NCBI GenBank assembly: GCA_032622095.1
Contig: CP136061.1
Location: 16,120,440 to 16,184,439, forward strand
Origin: Siphonodentalium dalli
Taxonomy: Eukaryota > Mollusca > Scaphopoda > Gadilida > Siphonodentaliidae
Length of the DNA: 64,000 nt
Direction: 5' to 3'
Position numbers and translations under genes: made by a program. The notes under the pieces are model-generated. The model had not been told where the DNA came from. It ran no database searches and saw nothing but the letters and a program-made list of their open reading frames with translations. Shown here in pieces: positions 44,366 to 55,792 of this stretch (the stretch's first letter is position 1; each line of letters starts with the position of its first letter).

Positions 44366-44504
44366 CAGAAGTTCATCAAGGAAACACCTAAATTGTTTTG
44401 GTTATGCAACTTCTAAACTAGTTTATTTACAAAATCATTGAAGTATCCATCCTGGTCTCCAGTCTAATTGTTACTTGTCATTTTGATGAAAATATATGAT
44501 TCCA

Positions 44505-45134
44505 GATCTCACTACGTGGTTTCACGGTGGGGAATCACGTGGTTTTACGGTGGGGAATCACGTGGTTTTACGGTGGGGAATCACGTGGTTGTATGTTGTG
44601 TTTACATGAACACGGTGGGGAATCACGTGGTTTTACGGTGGGGAATCACTTGGTTTCGAGCTGAGTATCACGAACTCAAAATGGCCGAAAAATCGCAAAT
44701 TCGACCAGAAACGAGGAAAATGGTAATAAACTATAGGATTTGACATTTTACGTTGTATTTTGTCATCTTGTATACGAGCAGATGCTATACTATTTTTCCA
44801 ACAATTTTATACCCCATACATCATCTGTGCCCAAATTCACATTTGATTGCTCTAACATTCTGACCAAAGTTGTCAGTCGAAGGATTCTCCAATATGTAAG
44901 TACTGTGTGTTCCACGCACCTCCGACTGGCAACTTTGGTCAGAATGTTATATAACACCACTATATATTGCAGAACATATAAGGTATCAACTTGTTTCAAA
45001 AATAAACTAGCAAATGCTCGTAACGGTCAAAATGCTATGTCAATTCCACATTTACTATGTTTTCAGTTTATAGCCTCGGTCATTTTGTATGCGTGGTACG
45101 CACTAACTTCGAAACCACGTGATTCCCCACCGTG
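44505..45134. mobile_element. Fold-back element with CACGTG-bearing ends and miRNA-precursor-like core
   Basis: The left end is a short array of cggtggggaatcacgtggtt (five copies, 44523-44665). The right end (45109-45134) is its reverse complement (cgaaaccacgtgattccccaccgtg). Sequence inside stays roughly complementary across the middle, for example tacgagcagatgctatact against tacgagcatttgctagttt read from the other side. At the centre two 30-base arms (44853-44882 and 44919-44948) pair with about two mismatches around a 36-base loop. It resembles a MITE whose transcript would form a long hairpin. Confidence 0.72.
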
Positions 45135-47145
45135 CTTAATACATGGTCTTTCAGTGTAAATTCAACGAGTATCGTAAGGCACGTGGTGAGTGAGAGATGA
45201 TATGATTGGCAAAATACCATGCATTATACGTTAAATACAGAGGATGGATGCACATAAATCGCTGGCGTCAACAGCTATCGATTGACATGTTCTTGAGATA
45301 TTTAAAACTGCAATTGATTCCACCGATGGCTGGCATTTCTTTTCTGAATAGCAAAAGTATGTGACACGACAGAACGTATATTTTAAGTAATTGTGTGAGG
45401 TCATAGGATTTTCATTTCCAAAGAATGCTGTACGGTCCCAATCCATATCTAGTGGCGTGTCTCGAGATTTTTAAGCTCTCCAATTAAATCCATGAGGTCG
45501 GAGTTTCTCGGCTGAATAGAACAAGAGGCACCGCTCATCTGCTTTCTAAGGAAGCATTCGGGAGTCGTTATGAATATAGTTTTGATGTGCTCGAGTATTT
45601 TGGTCACAGAAACTAATCCCACAAACGAAAACTTTTGTTTGTGTTTTCATGAATGCTTGGTCATTCAGAGTAAATTGAACGAGCATCGTAAACCATCACG
45701 GTTTGTGATTGGCCAGAAATCAATGGCTATCTGGTGTAGTTTTGGGACATTCCTCCGTGGGCTTCCGGTGAACAATATCCGTTTTACCGGCTCTCTTCTC
45801 GTCACCGGTAAAACTGCATTTTCCATCGTAAAACCCACAGATAAACATTCCAAATAATAATATTATATGTTTGTTATCGGTGATCCATCGGTTGTACCGC
45901 CTGCCCACTTTGATTTGTTTCATCGAAATCAAATTACCCAGAATAGCTGTTATGGAAGAATTGTAAGAAATTTTATCAACTATTGTGTCCATATGCGCTT
46001 TGATTATTTTGGAGAATATTTAAAGGCACACAAACCGATCAGATTTCTTTTGGTTCGGGGGTAAAAATATTTGGTTCGAGTCGAGGAACACACCCACCAA
46101 AGCTCCGAGTGATCAGATATCGATTTTTGAAGTTTGTCATTTCTCGAGATGTTTAATAATATGTGGCACAGAAACACGTGGTCAAACGGAGGGTCTCGGA
46201 CAAATTGCGGATGAAGATGGATAACTCTAAAGCAAGTGGTAATACGGTCAAATTTCGTGATAATTTAGTGATAATACGGCCATATTTTGTTGAACAAAAT
46301 GTTGATAAATAACAAGCTTTGGGAAATTTGATACTATAGTTGACAGTGCTTAGCATTATTTTGTTGCAAAAACTCGATTCTGATAACTAAAGCGTATTTT
46401 GTATAAATGTTGTTGCTCTTGTATCTTGATGGTATGGGGACCGTCTGATCGGATTGAGTACCTTTACATATTGAGAGCTTTGAATTGTCTCTCTCAATAC
46501 AGACGACATCTGTTTGATTTACTGTGGAACCATTCGCATCAATAAGTTTAACATTGGCGATGCAGTAATTGTCAGACATCACACTATCTAATGTGTGACC
46601 CGCCTATTAGGCCAGGGAAATGTGGACATAGGTGTCGCCTGGAGAGGGAATTTATGAGACCTACATTTTTGGTTAGCGTAAATACTAAACTTTCGGAATC
46701 CGTATGTTGGATTTGTCAGATAGGCGGACTTTTTTCTCACCGCGTGGTTTTCTTGAGGCACAGTCATTTTTAAAATAAAGCCGACATTTTTGACAGAGCA
46801 TTTTCACACCTTTAGAGAAGAAATATTCGTCCTATTTTGATACCTGAGGGTGGGACGATAACCAGAGTAAGGTAAAACATGTAACCATTGAATCTGGGAA
46901 TTGCAGTAATGACGTCATGTGACGTCAAATAATATTTTGTGTGAGACAAATATGACGATTCACGCACAGCGTTGTCTTTCGTTTCTTTTAAATCATAAAG
47001 TAAGACGGGTATGCCACATTGATTTATACCATGGGAAACTACTGCCAATTGGCTATATTTTGATATATAACTTATCGCTGCAGTCCGCATTATTTTTTAT
47101 CAGAGGCAGAAAAATCAACCATCCCCCCTAAAGTTAAGATGCGCC
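45135..47145. other. Intergenic sequence, nothing recognised
   Basis: One perfect 10-bp hairpin, gttttaccgg/ccggtaaaac (45783-45817 region). Short frames on both strands show no family resemblance. Confidence 0.45.
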
Positions 47146-47154
47146 ATGATGTGG

Positions 47155-47560
47155 TATAAGGCACACAGAACTCACGGTTACATGTCAATAGGCTTAATTA
47201 ACACAACGGCCGTTGAAAGTCTGCTAAATAATGTAATAATATGTAAGTTTCTGTCTACAAACTCGAACATTAACGTAGAAACAAAATTGGTGTATACGGC
47301 AATTTCATTCCGCCTTGGATTAAAAAATGACATACTAACCCAAAATGGCTGCCAATATGGCAGCCGCAATATAGGTGGAAATTGTGAAATATGAAAGAAC
47401 GCACAATTACTTGCTTAAATGGTTTACATAACAAAGCGGTCGTTGATGAACTGTTAAACTATAGTTTAAGGTATATATCCCGATCAACAAACTCGAACAA
47501 TAAAGAGAAATTATTACACAATGCACCTCCTGGCACAAAATTTTGATAAATATTTAGGCA
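47155..47560. repeat. Diverged two-copy tandem duplication (~230 bp)
   Basis: Shared motifs: acataacaaagcggtcgttg against acacaacggccgttgaaag; ctgctaaataatg against ctgttaaactata; and acaaactcgaaca.taa in both, in the same order. Confidence 0.6.
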
Positions 47561-47929
47561 TTTTTCTCTTAAAATAACCTAAAGCCTAAATGGTGAAATA
47601 TGTCATGTTTCACTTTTATCGCCGTCATTGCCGCCATCTAATGTCTCACACAACCCAAAGTATTATATTCATGTTACGCCGGGACATCATGATGCGCCAT
47701 TCTATTTAAAATTGACGAATCTTGCATTCATGAGCATTCGTGCTCAAGTAAACCGTGTCCCTTCAAATAGGTGGCAATTTGAGCGAGGTATTTACAGAGT
47801 GAACAGGATACCCCAAAACACAATAGTTTATAGTCGCCAATTAGTTAATCCGATTACCTATAACACTAAGCACATAGGCCGCTTACCTCTTTTAAATCGA
47901 GCCGACCGCTTACACGTTATAGAATGAAA

Positions 47930-48415
47930 GAACGAAAAGTTGAATAAAATCAACAAATTTGTGAATTTAAAAACAATTCAGACGTTAATATTTTCCATGT
48001 CATAGCCCGGACATACGTACTAAATTTCAGTCATGTCCATTTATAAACAAAGAAGATAATGCGACATCAAGTCCGCTTACACCTTTTATTTTGGAGCCGG
48101 CCGCATACACTTTATAGTGTGTTTCAGAACGAAAAAGTTGAAAAAAATCAACAAATTTGTGAATTTAAAAACAATTCAAACGTTATTGTATTCCATGTCA
48201 CAGCCCGGACATATTTCATTAATATTCATTGAGAAACAACGGACCAAAAGCCATATAACACCCCGTATACACCTTTTATTCCGAGCCGGCCTCGACCTCG
48301 CATACACTTTATAGTGTGTCCCGAGCTGGCCCAGTTCGCCTGGGGCGAGTGGGCCCTGTGGCGAGTGGGTCGGTATCCGGCACCTTTTATAGGTGGCGCC
48401 ATTATCGTGAGCAAG
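47930..48415. repeat. Tandem ~190-bp repeat units plus GGCGAGTGGGCC module
   Basis: atcaacaaatttgtgaattt, ccatgtca.agcccggacat and tacaccttttatt..gagcc occur twice (47948 on, 48147 on). They are followed by cgagctggcccagttcgcct and ggggcgagtgggccc. An inverted relative lies at 58620-58916. Confidence 0.85.
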
Positions 48416-48860
48416 CTTCGTTAATTTGCAGCAGGTATCCGTTTGTGCGTAGTTTAATTTAGAAAGTTCCCCAATTAATATCGTAAATAGAGCGACTGTA
48501 TTTGACAGAGAAGGCCTCTGTTATTGATTATCAAGTTGCTATACATTAAAAAACGACAAATGCACATACCCGTTCAAGCGTAGTAGTCTATTTTCCCCAT
48601 GTTAAACGACATCCGCAAATACCAAATAAAGCTAACCTAAGAGCAAATGTTTTACATGGCAACTGTTAATATATTTGGGCTGAATTCGTCTGATGTGGTA
48701 TGATTCCTCAAAATAAACAACAAAACCATCGTTAGTTGGAGATGTAGTTTGGCCTAACATTTACAGAAATCGTTTTACAGAAAACCTCAATTATTCCGAC
48801 ACACATTAGATGAAAAACAACCATCATACAACCGCCCAAATTGGGCGAAATTATACATGA
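48106..48860 (+). repeat. Large inverted repeat, left copy (partner 58205-58916)
   Basis: Collinear with the reverse complement of 58205-58916: cagaacgaaaaagttg, agcccggacat, the GGCGAG module, gacagagaaggcctctgtta, ttgattatcaagttgctata, cccatgttaaacgacatccg, and ttgggctgaattcgtctgat. Identity appears above 80 percent in the middle and lower at the inner end. Confidence 0.88.
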
Positions 48861-49025
48861 ACGTTGATTTTCCGTACTGTTCCAACTACGACATACGAGT
48901 ACAAGACGTTATAATTGGCTTCAATCAAATTAAAATCATATATATGCCCGTACAGCGCTGATCGGTCATTCGGTTAGCAGACGATTAGATTATTCCTCTT
49001 CGCTAGACGTTTCGTAAAGCCAGAC
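48861..49025. other. Intergenic
   Basis: Short unique stretch. Nothing recognised. Confidence 0.4.
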
Positions 49026-49034
49026 GTAGACACA

Positions 49035-49172
49035 CAACTGCTGAACGGGTTAACCATGTACGTGTAGGAGTCATGGTCACGTGAGTCATGGGGTTAATCA
49101 TGTACGTGTAGGAGTCATGGTCACTGTACGGGTTAACCGCGTACGTGTATGAGTCAAGGTCACGTGAGTCAT
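49035..49172. repeat. Short tandem repeat, about three units of ~50 bp
   Basis: gggttaaccatgtacgtgta, ggagtcatggtcacgtgagt recur with variants (catgtacgtgta at three places). Confidence 0.85.
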
Positions 49173-49700
49173 GTGACTTTCGTTGATATATATTCTTTAT
49201 TGCCTCCTTTTGAGGAGAGAGATAATGTGTTGATATAATGCGAATTCACGTGCGAATGATTATATATAGATATAGTACTCGTGTTCTCGAGTGTTGAGGG
49301 TATAACTCGTAATATAGACTATTTAGAAAACAAATTATACATACAATGGATACGCAAAATGAAGTTACAGATATCACACCCGTGTGATCGATGATGGTCG
49401 TCACTAAGGAATATCACACACGCGGGAGATTATTATGGTAATCCAATGTTATGCTTGCATAGACTAATTAGAATATATAGTATAGACATGTCTGGATGCA
49501 GAAAAACAAATTTACATATATCGCACCCGTGTTATCGCTGATGGGCGTCACCAAGGAATATATCACATGCGTGGAGGTGGTAATGACAATATTCGCCAGG
49601 TATGGTATGCCTATATGAAGACTTTCGTTGTCAATAACAACACACGTTACAAGTGGGCATGATCCTGGTAATTGTCCACAACGATCAGAAACGGCATAGG
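49173..49700. other. Intergenic with a weak internal duplication
   Basis: atcacacccgtgtgatcgatg, then gtcactaaggaatatcac (49372-49421), is echoed by atcgcacccgtgttatcgctg and gtcaccaaggaatat (49519-49563). No gene. Confidence 0.5.
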
Positions 49701-49717
49701 AAAATATATATACATAC

Positions 49718-49827
49718 CCCAGACCGATTGGCACATTTCCTCGAACAAAACGCAGCATTGAAATTATGTGGACAAGCTGCAATGGTGGTAGGGTCTTCCT
49801 CCCCAGCTAGTTGACAGGACTCACACA
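49718..49827 (-). CDS. Candidate Cys-rich exon, unidentified
   Basis: On the minus strand a textbook acceptor (tgtcattttcctgcag) is followed by 110 bp open in one frame and then a donor (ctggg|gtatgt). The peptide is CESCQLAGEEDPTTIAACPH followed by NFNAAFCSRKCANRSG. Its C-x2-C ... C ... C-x3-C spacing looks like part of a small zinc-binding module, MYND-like or B-box-like, but I cannot name the family. Neighbouring exons are not identified. A decayed duplicate lies 1.2 kb downstream on the plus strand coordinates (50943-51060). It could be an isolated exon relic. Confidence 0.42.
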
Positions 49828-49868
49828 CTGCAGGAAAATGACATTTATATATAGTTGCCGACCTTTTG

Positions 49869-50644
49869 GTCAAACTCCTATCCCACCCGATGAAAAATTG
49901 CCCAGAGATTGTCGAACAGATCGAGTGATCTCCTTCACCCCACGATTAGTGGTTTTGAGGATATCTGAACACATAACATCGTCATGTATGACCGTGGCAA
50001 AATTGATGGGGTAGAATCCACGAGCTTTAATACTGGGCTTGGGATGCCCGGTGTGTCTTTAAGATGATTTATGTGGGTGCTGAGCGAGCCCCCAGAACGG
50101 TGCCATAAACGGTGTTAGTTTATTTTAGTTTAACCCGAGTGGCGCTGCAAACAATCATTCTGAATATTTGAGATTTATGGCCATACTATGTTCCTTTATT
50201 AAACAAAATTAGTTTTTCTGCCAATGGTACGTCACTCTACAAGACACTCTTTCAAACTCCTATCGCACCCCGATGAAAAATGGCCCAGAGAGAGAAAGTA
50301 TTTCGGCGCGAGGCGCTCATGTTTGTCAAATAGATCGAGTGATCTCCTTTACCCCACGATTGGAGGTTTTGAGGATATCTGAACACAAATTGATGTGGTA
50401 GAGTCCGCAAGCTTTAATACTGTGCGTAAGGTGCCCGGGTGTCTTTACTATTTATGTGGGTGCTGACCGAGCCCTGACAACGGTGCCATGTTATGAGGTT
50501 AAATGCTGTTAGTTATTTTAGTTTAACCCGAGTGGCGTTGCAAACAATAATTCTGAATATTTGAGATTATGATCTATGGCCATACTATGTTCCTTTATTA
50601 AACAAAATTAGTTGCTCTGCCAATGGTACATCACTCTACAAGCA
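49869..50644. repeat. Tandem duplication, two units of about 382 bp
   Basis: caaactcctatc.cacc.cgatg starts at 49871 and 50253. Each unit continues through gatcgagtgatctcctt.acc, tgaggatatctgaacaca, tttaacccgagtggcg and ccatactatgttcctttatt. Unit 2 has small indels, so the duplication is not recent. Confidence 0.93.
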
Positions 50645-50664
50645 CAGTGTTTTGTGTATGTTTA

Positions 50665-50942
50665 TTATATTCCAATGTTGTTACGATTGTTCTCTCCCGC
50701 CAATTCTCCTCTTGGCACGGGCACAGATCGAAGCATGTATTGACAAGTTGATGATGAAGTGTGATGCTGATTGATACCATGGATGCCCATGAGAGCGTTC
50801 CAAGTCTGGGGGCGGCCCTTTTCATGGCCTACAAATTTCATTAAGAGAGCTGTTGCATTTGCTATATGTGTTGTTACGATTTTTCTCTCCCGCCCATCCT
50901 CCTCTGGGCACGGGCACAGGTGGAAGCATATATTGACAAGTT
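50665..50942. repeat. Duplicated ~80-bp segment (two copies)
   Basis: gttacgatt.ttctctcccgcc, then ctcctct.ggcacgggcaca, then ta.tgacaagttga occur at 50688-50751 and 50873-50944. Confidence 0.8.
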
Positions 50943-51060
50943 GAATACCCACCCCGATTGGCACACTTCGTCGAACAAAACACTACATTGAACTTATGTG
51001 GCAAGCTGGTGGTAGGGTCATCTCCCTCGAGAGTAGCCAGGTCTCACACAATGCAATACA
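50943..51060 (-). pseudogene. Decayed duplicate of the candidate Cys-rich exon
   Basis: The minus strand reads tgtgtgagacctggctactc, gatgaccctaccacc, gcttgccacataagttcaat and gttttgttcgacgaagtgtg. These are the same segments as 49718-49827, with a small deletion in the middle and the acceptor changed from cctgcag to attgcat. The CxxC pair and frame are damaged, so this copy would not function as an exon. Confidence 0.55.
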
Positions 51061-52200
51061 ATGACATTCAGTCTCTCTATGAACTCGCGCACCTTTTCGG
51101 TTTTATTCACAATTGATCTTGTGTTGAGGGTAACGAGTTTATATTTTATTGATAGAATTGTCAGTGGAAATTGATATTAAATTGTCTTTAATTCCACACT
51201 TCTGTCCTCGCTCATTATTGTCAACTGATCGTTAATTCACGCAGCGTTGGCCTTGTCAGTATTGTGTCTGTATCAAACGCACAGAGACTTTCACAGGTGG
51301 ATAAACGCACCTGAGAAATTCACAATAGCTTTGATGTTAACCACTAGAGACTATGGGACAATATCAACACCGTTGTGTGGTGAACCCACGCAGTAACGGG
51401 CGATCACATTCTGATAAAGATGAATATAATATCTATTCCATACATACAGCATCAAGCTGTTATTGTATAACACTAACAATGCTTTCACATTTTCACTACA
51501 ACTACTGTATTACACGGACCGATGCATCAATTTTCATTGAAACATTAATGAATTTCCAGGACTTTGAAAACCTTGTCTCTAAGTCATAACCTAGGTATTA
51601 CGGAGTCTGCTATTGTCATGAAAGTTTCAATCCAAACGATGATACACACACGTACTATGAACGTACCAGCATGCATCAACACATAAATAACTGGACTATT
51701 TCACACCTTACACGTTACCAAAATAAGTATGCCAGTTATGCAAGCTTGCCTCGGACGAAATAACATATTTGCAGATTTGATGAATCAATCATTACTGAAC
51801 AGAGATAAAATGCCAAGGACCTAGACTTATCAACCTAAATAACATATTTTAGTGAGCTTTTCAATGATGTGTATCCTCAATTCGATCAATGTACAATTGC
51901 ACGTGTAATGTGTTTGTCCTCCAATTGGTATTTCGACCACTCCTTGTTGCCTCAAACAACGGAACCTTAGTTCGTAATGCTATGAATCTGAAGCTTACTT
52001 CAATAAGCATTTGTCCGTACAACTACGTGACCTACACCTATCATATAAATGGAAATGTCTGCGAGAGTATGTTATTCGGCCATTTAATTCTGTGTTGGCC
52101 GAATGTAATGTTTGCGGCATGACTTAAATCAACGAAATATGAAAATACAATGTACTGTTTATTTCACGGTATATTACTGGCAACTGTACTCCCGATATGA
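51061..52200. other. Intergenic sequence, nothing recognised
   Basis: Unique AT-rich DNA. Frames of 77-78 codons without motifs. Confidence 0.45.
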
Positions 52201-52204
52201 AAGG

Positions 52205-52457
52205 CACATACATGTATCATGCTCATTCATATACATGGGTACATATTTATTTTGTGTCTGCAGGTCTGGCCACATATGATTATGTATATTTATTCAGACA
52301 GTTGTTTCTTGTTTCATTCATAAGTTGCTTACCAGTCGATGCATCGCGCGGGTTTTTATCCGCCTGCTCGGTGTGTCGGTGTGGTGCTTGCGGACCTTGC
52401 CAATAAGTTATCATTCCTGACATCCCCTTTGGCATAATTGCCATAAACCATAAAACA
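52205..52457 (+). repeat. Permuted duplication, copy 1 (order A-B)
   Basis: Segment A (52205-52327, cacatacatgtatcatgctc ...) is followed by segment B (52329-52457, ttaccagtcgatgcatcgcg ...). Both recur almost unchanged at 55543-55792, but in the order B-A. The B segment is open for CSVCRCGACGPCQ and a stop in both copies. The two B differences seen are synonymous in that frame, but both are also CpG changes. Confidence 0.95.
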
Positions 52458-52829
52458 TATACTATCCGTCGGTGAGGCTTTTGGCAACACGCAACATTCG
52501 TTTTTAAACGTTTGACGACTTAATTTCACACTCTTGTTATATTCAGTTTATTATACCTTTAGTTAATAGACAGACTCGTTCTTATTTTAAGTACCCGTTC
52601 ATTTGTTGATCTTCATGACGTTATGTACTTCAGATCGGCCATATTGGCATTAGTGCGATGCAGGTACCGATGGCATGTACATGGTTGCAAAAAATTACTA
52701 GTTACAAAACTAGTTACAAAACTTATTGATTGCACGTGTTAAATATGTATATATACATGTATACCTACATATATCACAGATGGTGGCACTGAGTTCATTA
52801 TTATTACACTTTTGCTAATTGACACATAG
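52458..52829. other. Intergenic sequence, nothing recognised
   Basis: AT-rich. A small direct repeat actagttacaaaactagttacaaaac occurs near 52699-52723. Confidence 0.45.
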
Positions 52830-54330
52830 ACAAACATTACTTCCAACAGTATAGTTGGTTATATTAGGTAATTTGATTCCTAGCATATATAACAATTATA
52901 AATGGTAATAGCGGTATGTTATAATCATTAATTTCGGAATGTACACGTCCATTTTGATACCTGTTTACAATATTTTACAATTTTATGAATTCTCTTTAAT
53001 GATATGGTTTTAATCACTTATATGCTCAAGTAACAACGCTCTTTATAAGAGCCCATACTAACCTAAATAATGGCCGCAGCTCGGAAGCATTCACCATAAT
53101 CAATCTTGGAATTAATATGTAGCATCCACATCCCAGCAGTACAGTTGGTCATATAGCACGAATTTGTTTCCGTAGCTTTTAGGTTATAGAACACATTGGC
53201 GATGAAATTAAATTTTTATAATGATATAATCACACCCCTTAGGATTTTCCTACCACCAAGCGAACGCGCCTCTTTGTTATAATCACTAATTTCGCGGTAG
53301 GCATGTCCATTTTTGATACCCATTTACGATAATTTATAAAATTTTATGTTGAGTCACTTACACATTCAAACAACAACGCTCTTTAACAGAGCTCACGCTA
53401 ACTTAATGGTATGGCCCAGCTCAGAACCATTCAACATAATCTATCTTGGAATTAAGATATAATATCCACACCCCAACAGTACAGTTGGTTATATAAAACG
53501 AATTTGTTTCCGTGACTTTTAGGGGATAGCATATATTGATGCATGATATTGAATTTTTATAATAATATAAACGCAACTCCACCTTAGGATTTCGCTACCA
53601 CCACGTGAACGCGCCTCGTTGTTATAATCATTAATTTCGCGATGGGCACGTCCATTTTAGATACCCATTTACGATATTTTTTACAAGAGTATGAATACTC
53701 TTCAAAGGTATGGTTATTAGCCACTTACTAGTACTAGTACATGCTCATGCAACTACGCTCTTCAAAAGAGCTCACACCAACTTAATGTAATGCTCGCAGC
53801 TCGGAACCATTCACCATAATCTATCTTGGAATTAATATATATTATGCACACACCAACAGTACAGTTGGTTACATACAACGAAATTATTTTCTGAAATCTA
53901 CAACTTAGTTTGTAAATAAAACGCATCCGATATATATCCCTTTAAATAATTTTTGCACGCACCTGACTTGTGACGTCACTGGTAAGTACGTCATACCGGA
54001 GCGCGTGGTTGTGACGTGTATCTGTAACGTCAGGTCCTTCAGAGCTGTGACAGCCATCTTGGGGTAGACTACACATTTGTATTCAGTACCATGACATATG
54101 TAGTGTTTTCTAAAATCAGGCATATATGCTGCACGGACAATCAATCATATATCACGTGAGGGACCACATATGAGGACTCTGACCTATATTCTTATAAAAA
54201 GGTAACATAGCTTTTCAGTTATAGCGTACATTATCGCATGCAATTGATTTGTTATAAAATATAAACACAACTCTCCCCATGTATGATTTCCCTACAACCA
54301 CGTGAACGCGCCTCGTTCATCACACGAATC
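52830..54330. repeat. Degenerate tandem repeat of ~340-380 bp, about four units
   Basis: Recurring in order: aacagtacagttggttatat, tttgtttccgt, aggatttt.ctaccacca, gaacgcgcctc.ttgttata, acgtccattttgatacc, aacgctctttaa.agagc and atc.atcttggaattaa (53105, 53445, 53825). The series is interrupted by unrelated sequence at about 53895-54200. Confidence 0.88.
53905..54144 (-). other. Inserted segment with CRE-like motifs; weak exon candidate
   Basis: GC-richer sequence interrupting the repeat series. It has tgacgtca once and acgtca or tgacgt four more times. On the minus strand an acceptor-like ctgattttag and a donor-like cag|gtgcgt bracket an open frame (YPKMAVTALKDLTLQIHVTT). No family is recognised. 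It could be an exon, a regulatory segment or another repeat. Confidence 0.25.
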
Positions 54331-55225
54331 TCGTGTTAATATATCGTGTAAAATCTAAACAATTAACGGATTCGTGATTACCGGTATGAGAGACTCTCGT
54401 TCGCGCGGAGTTTTTATCTAGTTTGACGTCATGTATTTTGATGGAGAGGGAAATTTGGCCACATTTTTTCCAGCTGGAGGTATAGAATGGTAATTTGTTC
54501 TATACGGCCCCTCTCTGGTGACCAATTAGGTCGAGCATTAAGGGCCGAAACCTATCACACAAACAGGCTGTATTTGATGTCTGTTATACCAGAGTTATGC
54601 TCTTGAGAACTCTTTGCTGGTATAGTTTTTTCGATCCCAACTTTTTAAATGCTATCTTTTGGACATGGTCTTAGTAAACATTTTCCAAAATTGGTTAATT
54701 ATTTTTCCTCCAAAACCATCAGGATATACTGATAGTCAAACACTGCATAACAATAAACATATACATAAACATACCACCAGAAAAGGTGTGCCATTTATAA
54801 TAAGGTTTATAAAATCAAAATATATAATATCTGACAGCGATAAACTGTTGCTGTATGTATGCATCTATGGAAACCATTTAACTCTATCCATATATTTATG
54901 AATTTACTAACAATTTTCATCCTATTGGCAACGATAACCCTTAACGATATTATGAGTAACTGCTCGTCCAATAAGATACGATAACCTTCAACTATATATA
55001 GTTTGCCCAAATTATCATATCTGACATACACGTTAACATGTTGGCATAGAACTTAACTATGAAATGGGAAAGGAGTGATATACATTATAACTGTAAGATG
55101 TGCGTCGTATACATCATACATAAATGGAGAGGGTTACTATGCATCATAACTATGGATGGAAATGTGGTAATATACGTCATAAACATATATTTGGGAATTT
55201 GCAAACAATATCCATACATCTAATA
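54331..55225. other. Intergenic sequence, nothing recognised
   Basis: AT-rich. A relative of the next minisatellite's core (gataaccttcaactatatata) occurs near 54980. Confidence 0.45.
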
Positions 55226-55228
55226 TAC

Positions 55229-55400
55229 TACGATGACCTTTAACTATATTTATCGGGAGCTACATGTATATATTCTCATCCAATGCACACTACGATGACC
55301 TTTAACTATATTTATCGGGAACTACAGGTATATATACTCATCCAATGCATGCTACGATGACCTTTATCTATATTTGTGTAACTATGGGTGTGTAACTTCT
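55229..55400. repeat. 62-bp tandem repeat, about 2.7 units
   Basis: tacgatgacctttaactata starts at 55229, 55291 and 55353, exactly 62 bp apart. Confidence 0.95.
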
Positions 55401-55542
55401 CTGTATACTCAATATATACATGTATATGCCTTATACTATTATCGCATAATTAAAACTTCACATAACCGATGAATAATCAACCGTTCTACTATCCTAACTG
55501 TTTTTGTTGACTTTTAGATAGCCGTGGGTTCACGCCTTCCGG

Positions 55543-55792
55543 TTACCAGTCGATGCATCACGCGGGTTTTTATCTGCCTGCTCGGTGTGTCGGTGTGGTG
55601 CTTGCGGACCTTGCCAATAAGTTATCATTCCTGACATCCCCTTTGGCATAATTGCCATAAACCATAAAACACATACATGTATCATGCTCGTTCATATACA
55701 TGGGTACATATTTATTTTGTGTCTGCAGGTCTGGCCACATATGATTATGTATATTTATTCAGACAGTTGTTTCTTGTTTCATTCATAAGTTG
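55543..55792 (+). repeat. Permuted duplication, copy 2 (order B-A)
   Basis: Segment B (55543-55669) directly joined to segment A (55670-55792). The B-to-A join (ccataaaacacatacatgta) is seamless. See copy 1 at 52205-52457. Confidence 0.95.
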
